Source: Ruminococcaceae bacterium UBA6434
Lineage (GTDB): Bacteria; Bacillota; Clostridia; Oscillospirales; Acutalibacteraceae
Length of the DNA stretch: 64,000 nucleotides
Reading direction: 5' to 3'
NCBI GenBank assembly: GCA_002437245.1
Contig: DJOQ01000021.1
Coordinates: 1 to 64,000 of the forward strand
Positions 7,530 through 17,449 of this stretch are shown here, in pieces (position 1 is the first letter of the stretch; each line of letters starts with the position of its first letter). The position numbers and the translations under genes were made by a program. Under the pieces are notes generated by a model that saw nothing but the letters and a program-made list of their open reading frames with translations, did not search any database and had not been told where the DNA came from.

Positions 7530-8367
7530 CGGCAAAGCCGTTTCCGCCTCTTTAAAAGAGGAGATAAAAAAGGAATGTTTTGAGCTTAAAAAAAGAGGCG
7601 TTTCGGTTTGCCTTGCGGTTATAATAGTGGGCGACGACCCCGCTTCGAGAACATATGTAAACAACAAAAAGAAAGCCTGCGAGGCTGTGGGGATAGTCTC
7701 ACGCGAGTACGCTCTGCCGGCTGATACGTCTATGGCGGATCTGCTCGCTCTTATAGACAGGCTGAATAATGACAGAGAGGTAAACGGCATACTCTGCCAG
7801 CTTCCGCTGCCAAATGGTCTTTCGGACCGTCTCGTGATAAAGGCGATTTCGCCGAAAAAGGACGTTGACGCATTCAGCGCGGAAAACGTCGGGCATATTA
7901 TGATAGGCGATCACACGTTCTTGCCGTGCACGCCTGCCGGAATTACGGAAATGCTGAAATATTACAATATCGACGTCTGCGGCAAGGAGTGCGTGGTTAT
8001 AGGCAGGAGCAATATTGTGGGTAAGCCCATGGCAATGCTGCTGCTGGAGCAGAACGGCACGGTTACCGTGTGCCACTCCAAGACAAAAAATCTTAAAGAG
8101 GTTACGCGCCGCGCAGATATTCTTGTTGCCGCCGTGGGCAAGCCGTACTTTGTAACTGCCGATATGGTAAAGGACGGCGCGGTGGTTATAGACGTAGGTA
8201 TGGACAGAAACAGCGAGGGCAAGCTCTGCGGCGACGTGGATTTTGCCGAGGTAAGCAAAAAGGCGTCGTATATAACTCCGGTGCCGGGGGGAGTAGGCCC
8301 CATGACCATAGCAACACTTCTTAAAAACACCGTTACCGCCGCAAAACAGCAAAACGGTCTTATATAA
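7513..8367 (+). CDS. folD: Bifunctional methylenetetrahydrofolate dehydrogenase/cyclohydrolase
   Basis: FolD interconverts 5,10-methylene-, methenyl- and 10-formyl-tetrahydrofolate. The 284-residue length is standard. Key motifs are present: YVNNKKKACEAVGI with the catalytic lysine of Y-x-x-x-K, then ILCQLPLP, PKKDVDAF, the nucleotide-binding GRSNIVGKPMAMLL, and the C-terminal PVPGGVGPMTIATLL. It overlaps lgt and is followed within 26 bases by metG. One-carbon metabolism links it in theme to the ZTP-controlled pflB further on. Confidence 0.96.
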   Translation: MATIIDGKAVSASLKEEIKKECFELKKRGVSVCLAVIIVGDDPASRTYVNNKKKACEAVGIVSREYALPADTSMADLLALIDRLNNDREVNGILCQLPLPNGLSDRLVIKAISPKKDVDAFSAENVGHIMIGDHTFLPCTPAGITEMLKYYNIDVCGKECVVIGRSNIVGKPMAMLLLEQNGTVTVCHSKTKNLKEVTRRADILVAAVGKPYFVTADMVKDGAVVIDVGMDRNSEGKLCGDVDFAEVSKKASYITPVPGGVGPMTIATLLKNTVTAAKQQNGLI

Positions 8368-8392
8368 ATAACATTTGAAAGGGGTTTGTATT

Positions 8393-10339
8393 TTGAGCGA
8401 AAAACCTAAATTCTATATAACTACGGCAATCGCGTACACTTCGCGTAAGCCGCATATCGGCAACAGCTATGAAATAGTGCTGACCGATGCAATAGCGAGA
8501 TACAAAAGACTTCAGGGCTACGATGTGTTTTTCCTTACGGGAACGGACGAGCACGGTCAGAAGATTGAAGAATACGCAAAAGAGGCCGGCGTATCTCCCA
8601 AAGAGTATGTCGATAAGGTGTCGGGCGAAATCCGCGATATTTGCGACGTACTCAATACCACTTACGACAAGTTTATAAGAACCACCGACCCGTACCACGA
8701 AAAAATAGTTGCAAAGATTTTTAAAAAGCTCTATGACCAGGGCGATATTTACAAGAGCGAGTATGAGGGAATGTACTGCACCCCGTGCGAGAGCTTTTGG
8801 ACCGAGAGCCAGCTTGTAGACGGCAAGTGCCCCGACTGCGGCAGAGAGGTCAAAAAGGCAAAAGAGGAAGCGTATTTCCTGCGCCTTTCAAAATATCAGA
8901 AACAGCTTGAAGATTACATCGAGAGCCACGACGACTTCATTTATCCCGAAGCTCGCAAAAAAGAGATGCTCAACAACTTTATTAAACCGGGACTTCAGGA
9001 TTTGTGCGTGTCGAGAACGTCGTTTAAATGGGGTATCCCCGTAACGTTTGACCCGAAGCACGTAATTTACGTATGGATAGACGCCCTCTCAAACTATATT
9101 ACGGCGCTCGGCTACGATCCCGACGGCTCAAGCGATATGTATAAAAAGTATTGGCCTGCCGATGTTCATATCATAGGCAAGGATATAGTGAGATTCCACA
9201 CCATTTATTGGCCGATTATGCTTATGGCGCTCGGCGAGCCTCTTCCGAAGCAGGTATACGGTCACCCGTGGCTGCTTTTCGGTGAAGACAAGATGTCAAA
9301 GTCACGCGGAAACGTCATTTATGCCGACGACCTTGTAAAGGATTTCGGCGTTGACGCGGTGCGTTACTATCTTCTTTCGGAAATGCCCCACGCGCAGGAC
9401 GGCTCCATAACATACGAATCGCTTATCGAGAGATACAATTCGGATCTTGCCAACACCATAGGCAACCTCGTAAACAGGACCGTTGCCATGCAGAATAAAT
9501 ATTTTGACGGAGTAATTGCCGCCCCGACCGATAAAGAGCCGCTTGACGACGAAATATCGACGCTTGCTTTAAAGACCGTGTCTGAGGTTGACAGGTGCTT
9601 TAACGAATATAAGATAAGCGACGCCACAGAGAGCATTCTCACTTTGGCACGCCGCCTTAATAAGTATATCGACGAGACTACGCCTTGGGCGCTCGCAAAG
9701 GACGAGAGCAAAAAGGGCAGACTCGGCACGGTGCTCTACAATTTGCTTGAGGGTATACGTTTTCTTGCGGTGCTCTTAACTCCGTTTATGCCCGACACAG
9801 CCGAAAAAATATTTGAGCAGATAGGCACAAACGAACGCTCGTACGAGAGCCTTAATTCTTTCGGCGCGTTAAAATCGGGTGAAAAAGTGGGCACTCCCAC
9901 GCCGCTGTTTAACCGTATAGACGGCGAAAAGCTCATAGAGGAGCTGACCGCCAAGCAGAAAGAACAGCAGGAGACCGAAAAGAAAATGATAAATTCTCTT
10001 GAAGGCGTTGCCGAGATAGGCATTGACGATTTCGCAAAGGTTGAGCTTCGCGTGGCTGAGGTCAAGGCGTGCGAAAAAATACCGAGAGCGAAAAAGCTGT
10101 TAAAGCTCACGCTCGATGACGGCACGGGCAAAGACAGAACCGTGGCGAGCGGTATCGCAAAATGGTATGCGCCCGAGGAACTTGTAGGCAAAAAGGTGGT
10201 TGTTGTCGCAAACTTAAAGCCGGCGGTGCTGTGCGGAGTGGAATCAAACGGTATGATACTTGCCGCGGACTGCTCCGAGGACGACGTAAAAGTTGTGTTT
10301 GTTGACAAGAGTATGCCGAACGGCTCAAAAATAAGATAA
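8393..10339 (+). CDS. metG: Methionyl-tRNA synthetase
   Basis: This class I synthetase charges tRNA-Met. It has 648 residues. The HIGH-type motif is PHIGN at residues 20-24 and the KMSKS loop is at 300-304. A zinc knuckle is formed by CTPC and CPDC (about residues 128-148). The C-terminal 105 residues form the EMAP/Trbp-like tRNA-binding domain (DFAKVELRVAEV and further on NLKPAVLCGVESNGM), which also mediates dimer formation. The TTG at 8393 is chosen because GAAAGGGG lies eight bases upstream and the protein then begins SEKPKFYITTAIAY, as in homologues. The stop codon overlaps the tatD start (TAATG). Confidence 0.96.
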   Translation: MSEKPKFYITTAIAYTSRKPHIGNSYEIVLTDAIARYKRLQGYDVFFLTGTDEHGQKIEEYAKEAGVSPKEYVDKVSGEIRDICDVLNTTYDKFIRTTDPYHEKIVAKIFKKLYDQGDIYKSEYEGMYCTPCESFWTESQLVDGKCPDCGREVKKAKEEAYFLRLSKYQKQLEDYIESHDDFIYPEARKKEMLNNFIKPGLQDLCVSRTSFKWGIPVTFDPKHVIYVWIDALSNYITALGYDPDGSSDMYKKYWPADVHIIGKDIVRFHTIYWPIMLMALGEPLPKQVYGHPWLLFGEDKMSKSRGNVIYADDLVKDFGVDAVRYYLLSEMPHAQDGSITYESLIERYNSDLANTIGNLVNRTVAMQNKYFDGVIAAPTDKEPLDDEISTLALKTVSEVDRCFNEYKISDATESILTLARRLNKYIDETTPWALAKDESKKGRLGTVLYNLLEGIRFLAVLLTPFMPDTAEKIFEQIGTNERSYESLNSFGALKSGEKVGTPTPLFNRIDGEKLIEELTAKQKEQQETEKKMINSLEGVAEIGIDDFAKVELRVAEVKACEKIPRAKKLLKLTLDDGTGKDRTVASGIAKWYAPEELVGKKVVVVANLKPAVLCGVESNGMILAADCSEDDVKVVFVDKSMPNGSKIR

Positions 10340-11115
10340 TGTATAAAAATATATTTGATACGCACGCGCACTATGAGGACGAGCAGTTTGACTGCGACCG
10401 CGATGAGCTGCTGTCTTCATTTCCCGAAAACGGTATATCGGGCGTCGTCACCTGCGGTACGGATGTAGTAACGAGCGAGAAGTCGATAGCTCTTGCGGAA
10501 AAATATCCCTTTATTTATGCCGCTGTCGGTTTTCACGCGCTGAATCTCGACTCGCTGACCGCCGATTGGTGCGGCGATATAAAAAAACTTGCCACGCAAA
10601 AAAAGGTGGTGGCAATCGGCGAAATCGGGCTCGATTATCACTACGAAAGAGACAGCCGCGAAAAACAGCTCGAGGTATTTGAAAAGCAGCTTATGCTTGC
10701 AAATGGGCTGTCGCTGCCCGTTATAGTTCACGACCGCGAAGCGCATGAGGACACGCTGAATTTGCTTAAAAAGCACCGCCCGCGCGGAGTTGTGCACTGC
10801 TTTTCGGGGAGTGTGGAGACGGCAAAGGAGATTATAAAGCTCGGTATGTATATAGGTCTCGGCGGAGCGGTCACATTTAAAAATGCGGTAAAGCCGGTAG
10901 AGGTCGCGGCTTTTGTGCCGAAGGACAGGCTTTTGCTTGAAACCGACGCGCCGTATATGTCGCCCGTGCCTTACAGGGGTAAACGCTGCACATCGCTCTT
11001 GATTCCTTATACCGCGGAAAAAATAGCCGCGGTGAGGGGCGAAGCGGTAGAAGAACTGCTTTTTGAGACCGATAAAAACGCGCGCACTCTCTTTCGCATA
11101 GGTTCGTTGGTTTAA
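10339..11115 (+). CDS. tatD: TatD-family metal-dependent hydrolase (DNase)
   Basis: This 258-residue TIM-barrel protein belongs to the TatD family of magnesium-dependent DNases. Metal ligands are visible: DTHAHYE at the N-terminus, IGEIGLDYHY in the middle, VIVHDRE, GVVHCFSGS and the family signature LLETDAPYMSPVPYRGKRC. The start codon overlaps the metG stop. The metG-tatD pairing is common in Bacillota. It ends the operon; the spacer after it carries an independent promoter. Confidence 0.93.
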   Translation: MYKNIFDTHAHYEDEQFDCDRDELLSSFPENGISGVVTCGTDVVTSEKSIALAEKYPFIYAAVGFHALNLDSLTADWCGDIKKLATQKKVVAIGEIGLDYHYERDSREKQLEVFEKQLMLANGLSLPVIVHDREAHEDTLNLLKKHRPRGVVHCFSGSVETAKEIIKLGMYIGLGGAVTFKNAVKPVEVAAFVPKDRLLLETDAPYMSPVPYRGKRCTSLLIPYTAEKIAAVRGEAVEELLFETDKNARTLFRIGSLV

Positions 11116-11157
11116 CCAACGGTAAACCACTTTATGTGCAAATTCAACAAAAAGTTA

Positions 11158-11186
11158 TTGACAACTAACATTTTATATGATACAGT
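11158..11186 (+). promoter_or_regulatory. Promoter of a candidate small RNA or leader
   Basis: A perfect -35 box TTGACA (11158-11163) is followed after 17 bases by TACAGT (11181-11186). It lies 43 bases after tatD and faces the structured segment described next. Confidence 0.7.
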
Positions 11187-11187
11187 G

Positions 11188-11299
11188 CAGACAGATGACA
11201 CGCCTTTAAGCGGAAGAGTGTGTCGGGGCAAATGCGGTCTGTGCGGTGTAATGTAAACAAGGATTTTGAGCTGTGGACCCTTTGCCCACAGCTCTTTTT
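11188..11299 (+). ncRNA. Candidate structured RNA of unknown family
   Basis: Between a strong promoter and a clear terminator lie about 110 bases without an open frame. GACACGC (197-203 of the 11 kb block) pairs with GTGTGTC (218-224), and CAGAC (188-192) can close around it with GTCTG (237-241), giving a two-tier stem. The terminator hairpin GAGCTGTGG/CCACAGCTC (11268-11294) follows. It may be a stand-alone small RNA or an attenuator leader for the two membrane proteins downstream. I compared it by eye with common riboswitch consensus patterns and with 4.5S and 6S RNA and recognised none. The promoter places the first base near 11188-11193, so the outer CAGAC strand may be partly missing from the transcript. 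Confidence 0.45.
11268..11299 (+). terminator. Terminator of the candidate small RNA
   Basis: A nine-base stem GAGCTGTGG/CCACAGCTC around a nine-base loop is followed by TTTTTG. It sits 84 bases before the next start codon. Confidence 0.85.
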
Positions 11300-11382
11300 G
11301 TGTTTTTCGGGAGGTGATAGGAAAAGAATTTACGGTAACGCGTTTGAATTTTTAGGTTAATATAGGAGTAGGAGACGGTGTT

Positions 11383-11790
11383 ATGTTAAAAACAAGAGAT
11401 AAAATTTTTATTTCTCTGACTGCGGTTATTCAGGCGGTGTACGGCGCGGTTTTTATTTACCGTATGTTTGCGTGGAAAACTCTTGTCAGGGGTGACGAAA
11501 GCGAACTGCTTGAGCTTGAAATAAGCCTTGCGGCGCTGTTTGCCGTAACCGTTATTTTCTCTGTTATAATGCGTAATTTGCCGGCCAAAATATACAGCCT
11601 GCCGGCTCTTTGCTGTCCCTTGTTGTTTCAATTGGCGGCGATGTGCGGTATCGCGGGTTCCGCATACGATTCCGATTGGAACGAGCGTTTGACTGCGGCA
11701 GGCGTAATTGCGATTATCGCTTTTGCGGTCATTACCGTATGCACGATAGTAATTGAGCTTCGTCCCGTATTTAAGGCAAGCGACAAATAA
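11383..11790 (+). CDS. Four-helix membrane protein, paralogue 1
   Basis: This 135-residue protein has four hydrophobic segments (about 10-28, 46-64, 73-93 and 107-127) and a short basic N-terminus, MLKTRDKIFISLTA. The neighbour at 11839 shares that N-terminus nearly exactly, the helix pattern and the motif VIMR-LP-K-Y at the second helix end, so the two arose by tandem duplication. The family and function are not recognised. The ATG follows GGAG in TATAGGAGTAGG. It lies 84 bases after the terminator of the candidate RNA and may be expressed through it. Confidence 0.7.
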   Translation: MLKTRDKIFISLTAVIQAVYGAVFIYRMFAWKTLVRGDESELLELEISLAALFAVTVIFSVIMRNLPAKIYSLPALCCPLLFQLAAMCGIAGSAYDSDWNERLTAAGVIAIIAFAVITVCTIVIELRPVFKASDK

Positions 11791-11838
11791 TTATTTGAGC
11801 CTTTCGGCGTTACAATATATGGATAGGAGATAATACCG

Positions 11839-12240
11839 ATGTTAAAGACAAGAGATAAGGTTCTTATTTCTCTGACCGCGCTTTTTCAGGCGGCACTCGG
11901 CATTTTCGGCTTTTTGCGTATGCTTGTGAGAAAAGAGCTATTTTATAATGAAAATGATTTTCCTGCGGCGGTGTGGACGCTCGTCGCGCTGTTTGTCGTT
12001 ACATTCGCATTTGCGGTCATAATGCGCGATTTGCCGTCCAAGACATATGTTATACCCGCCTTTTCAATGCCGATGATTTTTTTGATTGCCGGTTTCCTCG
12101 GCATAGGCGCCGATTTTGACGCGGCAGGGGTCGCGCACATAACGGCTACCGGCATAGCCTCCGTGATTATTTTTGCGGTCGGCACGGCAGGTATTGTAAT
12201 ATATGAGCTTTGCGCGGCGTTTAAAAAGAGCGATAAATAA
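11839..12240 (+). CDS. Four-helix membrane protein, paralogue 2
   Basis: This 133-residue membrane protein is similar along its whole length to the gene just upstream (MLKTRDKVLISLTALFQA, VIMRDLPSKTYVIPAF, and a common end with E-L/FK-SDK). The helices correspond one to one. The gap of 48 bases carries its own ATAGGAGA ribosome site. It is probably co-transcribed with paralogue 1. No known family is recognised; the duplication and conserved short loops suggest a small integral membrane component rather than a transporter. Confidence 0.7.
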   Translation: MLKTRDKVLISLTALFQAALGIFGFLRMLVRKELFYNENDFPAAVWTLVALFVVTFAFAVIMRDLPSKTYVIPAFSMPMIFLIAGFLGIGADFDAAGVAHITATGIASVIIFAVGTAGIVIYELCAAFKKSDK

Positions 12241-12281
12241 TATTTAATTTAAATTATACCGAATGAAATTCGGGCAAAAAA

Positions 12282-12312
12282 GGAGCCGCAGCTCAAAACT
12301 GCGGCTCCCGTT
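12282..12312. terminator. Bidirectional terminator between paralogue 2 and gdhA
   Basis: GGAGCCGCAG (12282-12291) pairs with CTGCGGCTCC (12299-12308) around seven bases, flanked by A-rich and T-rich runs on its two sides. The two neighbouring genes converge here. Confidence 0.85.
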
Positions 12313-12328
12313 GTTTTTTATGTGCAAA

Positions 12329-13747
<1,419 letters not shown>

Positions 13748-13918
13748 GAAATGTGATGTAAAATTTCATTTTACCTCGGACGATACTTTTGTGTATTATA
13801 ACGATAAAGTGAATTGCCGTTCGCCAAACGGCGTGAAATATAAACAAAAATCGGCAAAAGCACACTGTAAAAAATAATTTCTGCAACAAAAAAGATGAAT
13901 AACCGCCATTTGAAACTT

Positions 13919-14917
13919 TCAAATAATTTCGGTGTGCGGATAGTAGTGTTCGAGAATTTCCTTGTAAGTGCTGCCCTGCCTTGCCATATAGTCCGCTCCG
14001 TACTGCGACATACCGACGCTGTGACCGTAGCCGTATGTCTTAAAGTAAAACACCCCGTCTTTTTGCTCAAGTGTAAACGCCGGACTTCTCAGCGAAAAAA
14101 GCGCCCTGAAAGAGTTGCCGGTAAAGCTCTTGCCGCCGACCTTCAGGCTTTTTACCACGCCCGAACCGCTGTCCGTGTAAACTATGTCGGTTATCCAGCC
14201 GCTTTGGTCGTCTCCCAAAGCTATTTCGGGGTCACTTTCGGTGTAATTTCTGACCTCGTCCGCCGTAAGCGAAATCTCTTTTATGCAATCGGGCGAGAGC
14301 TTGTCGCCGGGACTCGTAACCGAGACGAGGTAGTCTGTTTTTCCGCCCCATATATTTTCGGCGCTCTCGGTTCTGCCGGGAGATATGGCGCAGTATGCCG
14401 CCACAATCGGTTCTCCGTCAAAAACTATGGTTTTTCCGAGAACATCGTTTACGGCATCCTCTATTTTGCCCCTGTATTCATCATATTTATCGCCCCACTT
14501 TTCTTTTTGCGTTTCGGTATCGTAATACCCCTGGTGCCGCCCGGGGTCGTCCGAAATGTCGGCACCCGAAAGCGAGGAATCGGGATTTTTTTTGAGCCTT
14601 GTAAGATTTGTGTAGGCGCATATCGCCTGTGCTTTTAAAGCCTCCGTGCTGTATGTCGCAGGCATTTCGGCGGCGACGCAGCCTATAATATATTCCTTTG
14701 TCGAGGTGGTTGCCACATTGCCGCTTGCGGCGGATTTGACCTTTACGCTGTCTAATTTTTCGTCGAGCAGCTTTTCCTCGGTTTTACCGTCGTCGTTTTC
14801 TTTTTGAAAGGTGCCTTTGACGTTGGAAAACGAAAAGGACGAATAATCGAGCGACAAAAGCGGTGTAAGTATCATAAAAATCGCCAAAACAAAGCATAAA
14901 ATACCATATGTTTTCAT
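13919..14917 (-). CDS. spoIID: Stage II sporulation protein D (SpoIID-like)
   Basis: SpoIID is a lytic transglycosylase that trims peptidoglycan during engulfment of the forespore. This 332-residue protein has an N-terminal membrane anchor (residues 5-24) and a full SpoIID domain: EYIIGCVAAEMPATY, with the essential glutamate, then ALKAQAICAYT, AAYCAISPGRTESAENIW, and the C-terminal GYGHSVGMSQYGADYMA and YKEILEHYYP. The start follows GGGAGG. It is alone in its transcript. A second, quite different SpoIID-type protein is encoded at 39565, but this one has the standard form. Confidence 0.92.
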   Translation of the reverse strand: MKTYGILCFVLAIFMILTPLLSLDYSSFSFSNVKGTFQKENDDGKTEEKLLDEKLDSVKVKSAASGNVATTSTKEYIIGCVAAEMPATYSTEALKAQAICAYTNLTRLKKNPDSSLSGADISDDPGRHQGYYDTETQKEKWGDKYDEYRGKIEDAVNDVLGKTIVFDGEPIVAAYCAISPGRTESAENIWGGKTDYLVSVTSPGDKLSPDCIKEISLTADEVRNYTESDPEIALGDDQSGWITDIVYTDSGSGVVKSLKVGGKSFTGNSFRALFSLRSPAFTLEQKDGVFYFKTYGYGHSVGMSQYGADYMARQGSTYKEILEHYYPHTEII

Positions 14918-14937
14918 AATTGACCTCCCTAAATTTA

Positions 14938-14966
14938 TTGACTTATTGCGATTTTTAATATAAAAT
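14938..14966 (+). promoter_or_regulatory. Promoter of the citrate synthase gene
   Basis: TTGACT (14938-14943) and TAAAAT (14961-14966) are spaced by 17 bases in a very A/T-rich spacer, 72 bases before the start codon. Confidence 0.6.
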
Positions 14967-15037
14967 ATTATATCTATAATTATATGTTTAAAATGAGTTA
15001 ATATGTCCGCATAAATGTAAGTCAGGAGGTTTTAAAT

Positions 15038-16447
15038 TTGTCTTACAACCATTCTCCTAAACTCGACGATACGCTCTCATCTCTGAAGGCGGAGCTTATA
15101 CGCAATAATCAGATTAAGACCGAAGATTATCAGCGCTTCGACGTAAAACGCGGATTGCGTAATTCCGACGGTACCGGCGTTATGGCGGGACTTTCGCGAA
15201 TATGCTCGGTTGAGGGCTACTACATAGACGACGGTGAAAGAGTGCCGAAAGAGGGCAAGCTTATTTACCGCGGTATAAATATGACCGATATAGTGAGAAA
15301 CTGCCAAAAGGAAAACCGATTCGGTTACGAAGAGGTGGTTTGGCTGCTTCTTCTCGGCGACCTTCCGACTCAGGAGCAACTTGATAAATTCAGAGCGGTT
15401 CTTGCCGAGGCACGAGAGCTTCCCGACGAATTCATAGAGGATATGATAATGAAGGCTCCGTCGCCCAATATTATGAATAAGGTCGCAAGAAGCGTTCTCG
15501 CGCTGTATTCATACGACAACAATCCGGACGATCTTTCGATAGAAAATGTCCTGCGCCAGTCAATTAAGCTCATAGCGCAGATACCCACCATTATGTCATA
15601 TGCGTATCAGGTAAAGCGCAGAGCATACGACCACAAGAGTATGTATATCCACCAGAACGACAAATCGCTCTCCACGGCGGAGTCCATACTTCATACCATA
15701 AGAAGCGACCGCAAGTTTACCGACGAAGAGGCAAAAATTCTTGACCTTTGTATGATTATTCACGCGGACCACGGCGGCGGCAACAACTCCACATTTACAA
15801 CACGCTGCATAACCTCAACGGGAACTGACACCTATTCCGCAATCGCCGCAGGAATAGGCTCGCTTAAAGGTCCCCGTCACGGCGGTGCGAATATTCAGGT
15901 TCACAATATGATAGCCGACCTTAAAAAAAGCGTCAGCAACCCGACGAACGAGGGTCAGGTGGCGGATTATCTCACCAAGGTCATACATAAAGAAGCAGGC
16001 GACAGAACGGGTCTTATTTACGGTATGGGTCACGCCGTATATACTCTTTCCGACCCGCGCGCCGTACTCTTAAAGGAATTTGCCTCGCAAAAGGCGGAGA
16101 AATACGGCTTTGCCGATGACTACAAGATAATCTCTCTCGTCGAAGAGCTCACCCCGGAGCTTTTCTATAAATATAAGGGTGAAAAGAAAAAGATGTGCGC
16201 AAACGTAGACCTCTATTCGGGTCTTATATACGATATGCTCAGAATTCCGCCGGAGCTTTTCACGCCCATGTTTATGGCGGCAAGAATTTCCGGCTGGTGC
16301 GCTCACCGTCTTGAAGAGCTGTGTTCAAACAGCCGCATAATGCGACCCGCATACAAGAGCGTCGCTCTTCCGAGAGCGTTTGTCCCGATTGCGGAGCGCA
16401 ACAGCGACCACATAGTGCCGGATTACGTTCCGTCCGAGGAAAGATAA
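15038..16447 (+). CDS. Citrate synthase
   Basis: This enzyme condenses oxaloacetate and acetyl-CoA to citrate; a 2-methylcitrate activity cannot be excluded. It has 469 residues, slightly long for the family because of an N-terminal extension. Catalytic motifs are HADHGGGNNSTFTTR (first histidine), GSLKGPRHGGAN (second histidine) and GMGHAVYTLSDPR. The start is a TTG at 15038 with AGGAGG eight bases upstream. It is followed within 20 bases by a membrane protein. With glutamate dehydrogenase nearby on the other strand, it supplies the oxidative branch to glutamate. Confidence 0.93.
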   Translation: MSYNHSPKLDDTLSSLKAELIRNNQIKTEDYQRFDVKRGLRNSDGTGVMAGLSRICSVEGYYIDDGERVPKEGKLIYRGINMTDIVRNCQKENRFGYEEVVWLLLLGDLPTQEQLDKFRAVLAEARELPDEFIEDMIMKAPSPNIMNKVARSVLALYSYDNNPDDLSIENVLRQSIKLIAQIPTIMSYAYQVKRRAYDHKSMYIHQNDKSLSTAESILHTIRSDRKFTDEEAKILDLCMIIHADHGGGNNSTFTTRCITSTGTDTYSAIAAGIGSLKGPRHGGANIQVHNMIADLKKSVSNPTNEGQVADYLTKVIHKEAGDRTGLIYGMGHAVYTLSDPRAVLLKEFASQKAEKYGFADDYKIISLVEELTPELFYKYKGEKKKMCANVDLYSGLIYDMLRIPPELFTPMFMAARISGWCAHRLEELCSNSRIMRPAYKSVALPRAFVPIAERNSDHIVPDYVPSEER

Positions 16448-16467
16448 AAACGGAAGGACTCTTATAA

Positions 16468-17424
16468 ATGAAAAAAACGGGCTTAAAAAAGAGCTTTAAT
16501 TTTAAACAGATTCTCATAACGCTTGCGGCAGGTGCAGCCGTGCTTTTGCCTGTGCGTATATATCAGCTGTTTGCGATAACGGATACGGGAAGCACGGGCT
16601 TTTATAAAAAAATCGATTTCAGCGTTTACTTTATGTATATCGCGGTTATTGCGTTTGCGGCATTGCTTATAGTGTTTTCAAGGCTTTCGAGCGAAGCGAA
16701 GGCTTCAAGACCGGCTCTCGGCAAAAATCCTCTTCTAGGAGCGGCGGCTGTCGTTATGGCTGTCGGCACGGCGTATGATTCGGCGGATTCGATATTTTCA
16801 TTCGCTTCATCGTGCACCGATTTTTCAAGCGACCTTGATGTATCGTTTATGAGATACTTTTTCTCAAACGGACTTTTCGCGTCGCTGTTTGAGAGCGTTT
16901 TCGGAATTATAGCCTGCGTTTACTTTATAGTTTTTGCGCTTTCTTATTTTAACAACAAGACCGATTTTACATCGTATAAGGTTATCGCCCTGGCTCCGCT
17001 TTTCTGGTCAATGTGCAGAATGATTACAAGCTTTATGACCAAGATAAGCTTTACAAACGTTGCGGAGCTTATGCTTCAAATGCTCATGCTGGCGTTTATG
17101 ATGCTGTTCTTTATGTCGTTTGCGAAAATTTCTTCCGACATTGCCGAAAAGGGCGAAATCAAAAAACTTGTTTCCTACGGTATGCCGGCGGCATTGCTGG
17201 CGGCGGTTATAGGCGTTTCGCGTCTTATGATTACGCTGTTCGGCAAGAGAGACCGCCTGCCGTCCGATCTCGATTTTTCCATAGCCGATCCGGCGTTTGC
17301 GTTTTTTGCAATCACATATATGTGTTATCAGATGAAGCACGGCAGACCGGAATCCGAGGACAATTTGCAAAGCGGGAATGAAACGGAAAATCCTGCCGAA
17401 AGCAATGACGGCGAAACCCATTAA
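16468..17424 (+). CDS. Multi-helix membrane protein, unknown function
   Basis: This 318-residue protein has about seven hydrophobic segments (about 18-36, 50-68, 87-105, 130-155, 168-185, 195-217 and 233-255) and an acidic, asparagine-rich C-terminal tail of about 30 residues (from HGRPESED). No catalytic or transport motif is recognised. It starts 20 bases after citrate synthase with GGAAGGA upstream and is probably co-transcribed. Its relation to the next, decayed transporter gene is not evident. Confidence 0.65.
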   Translation: MKKTGLKKSFNFKQILITLAAGAAVLLPVRIYQLFAITDTGSTGFYKKIDFSVYFMYIAVIAFAALLIVFSRLSSEAKASRPALGKNPLLGAAAVVMAVGTAYDSADSIFSFASSCTDFSSDLDVSFMRYFFSNGLFASLFESVFGIIACVYFIVFALSYFNNKTDFTSYKVIALAPLFWSMCRMITSFMTKISFTNVAELMLQMLMLAFMMLFFMSFAKISSDIAEKGEIKKLVSYGMPAALLAAVIGVSRLMITLFGKRDRLPSDLDFSIADPAFAFFAITYMCYQMKHGRPESEDNLQSGNETENPAESNDGETH

Positions 17425-17449
17425 AACATATCGGCGGTGTAAATAAATT

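Noticed and set aside
11188..11299. Candidate RNA considered as 4.5S (SRP) or 6S RNA
   Set aside because: The SRP loop signature GGAAGCAGC is missing, and the segment is too short and branched for 6S RNA.
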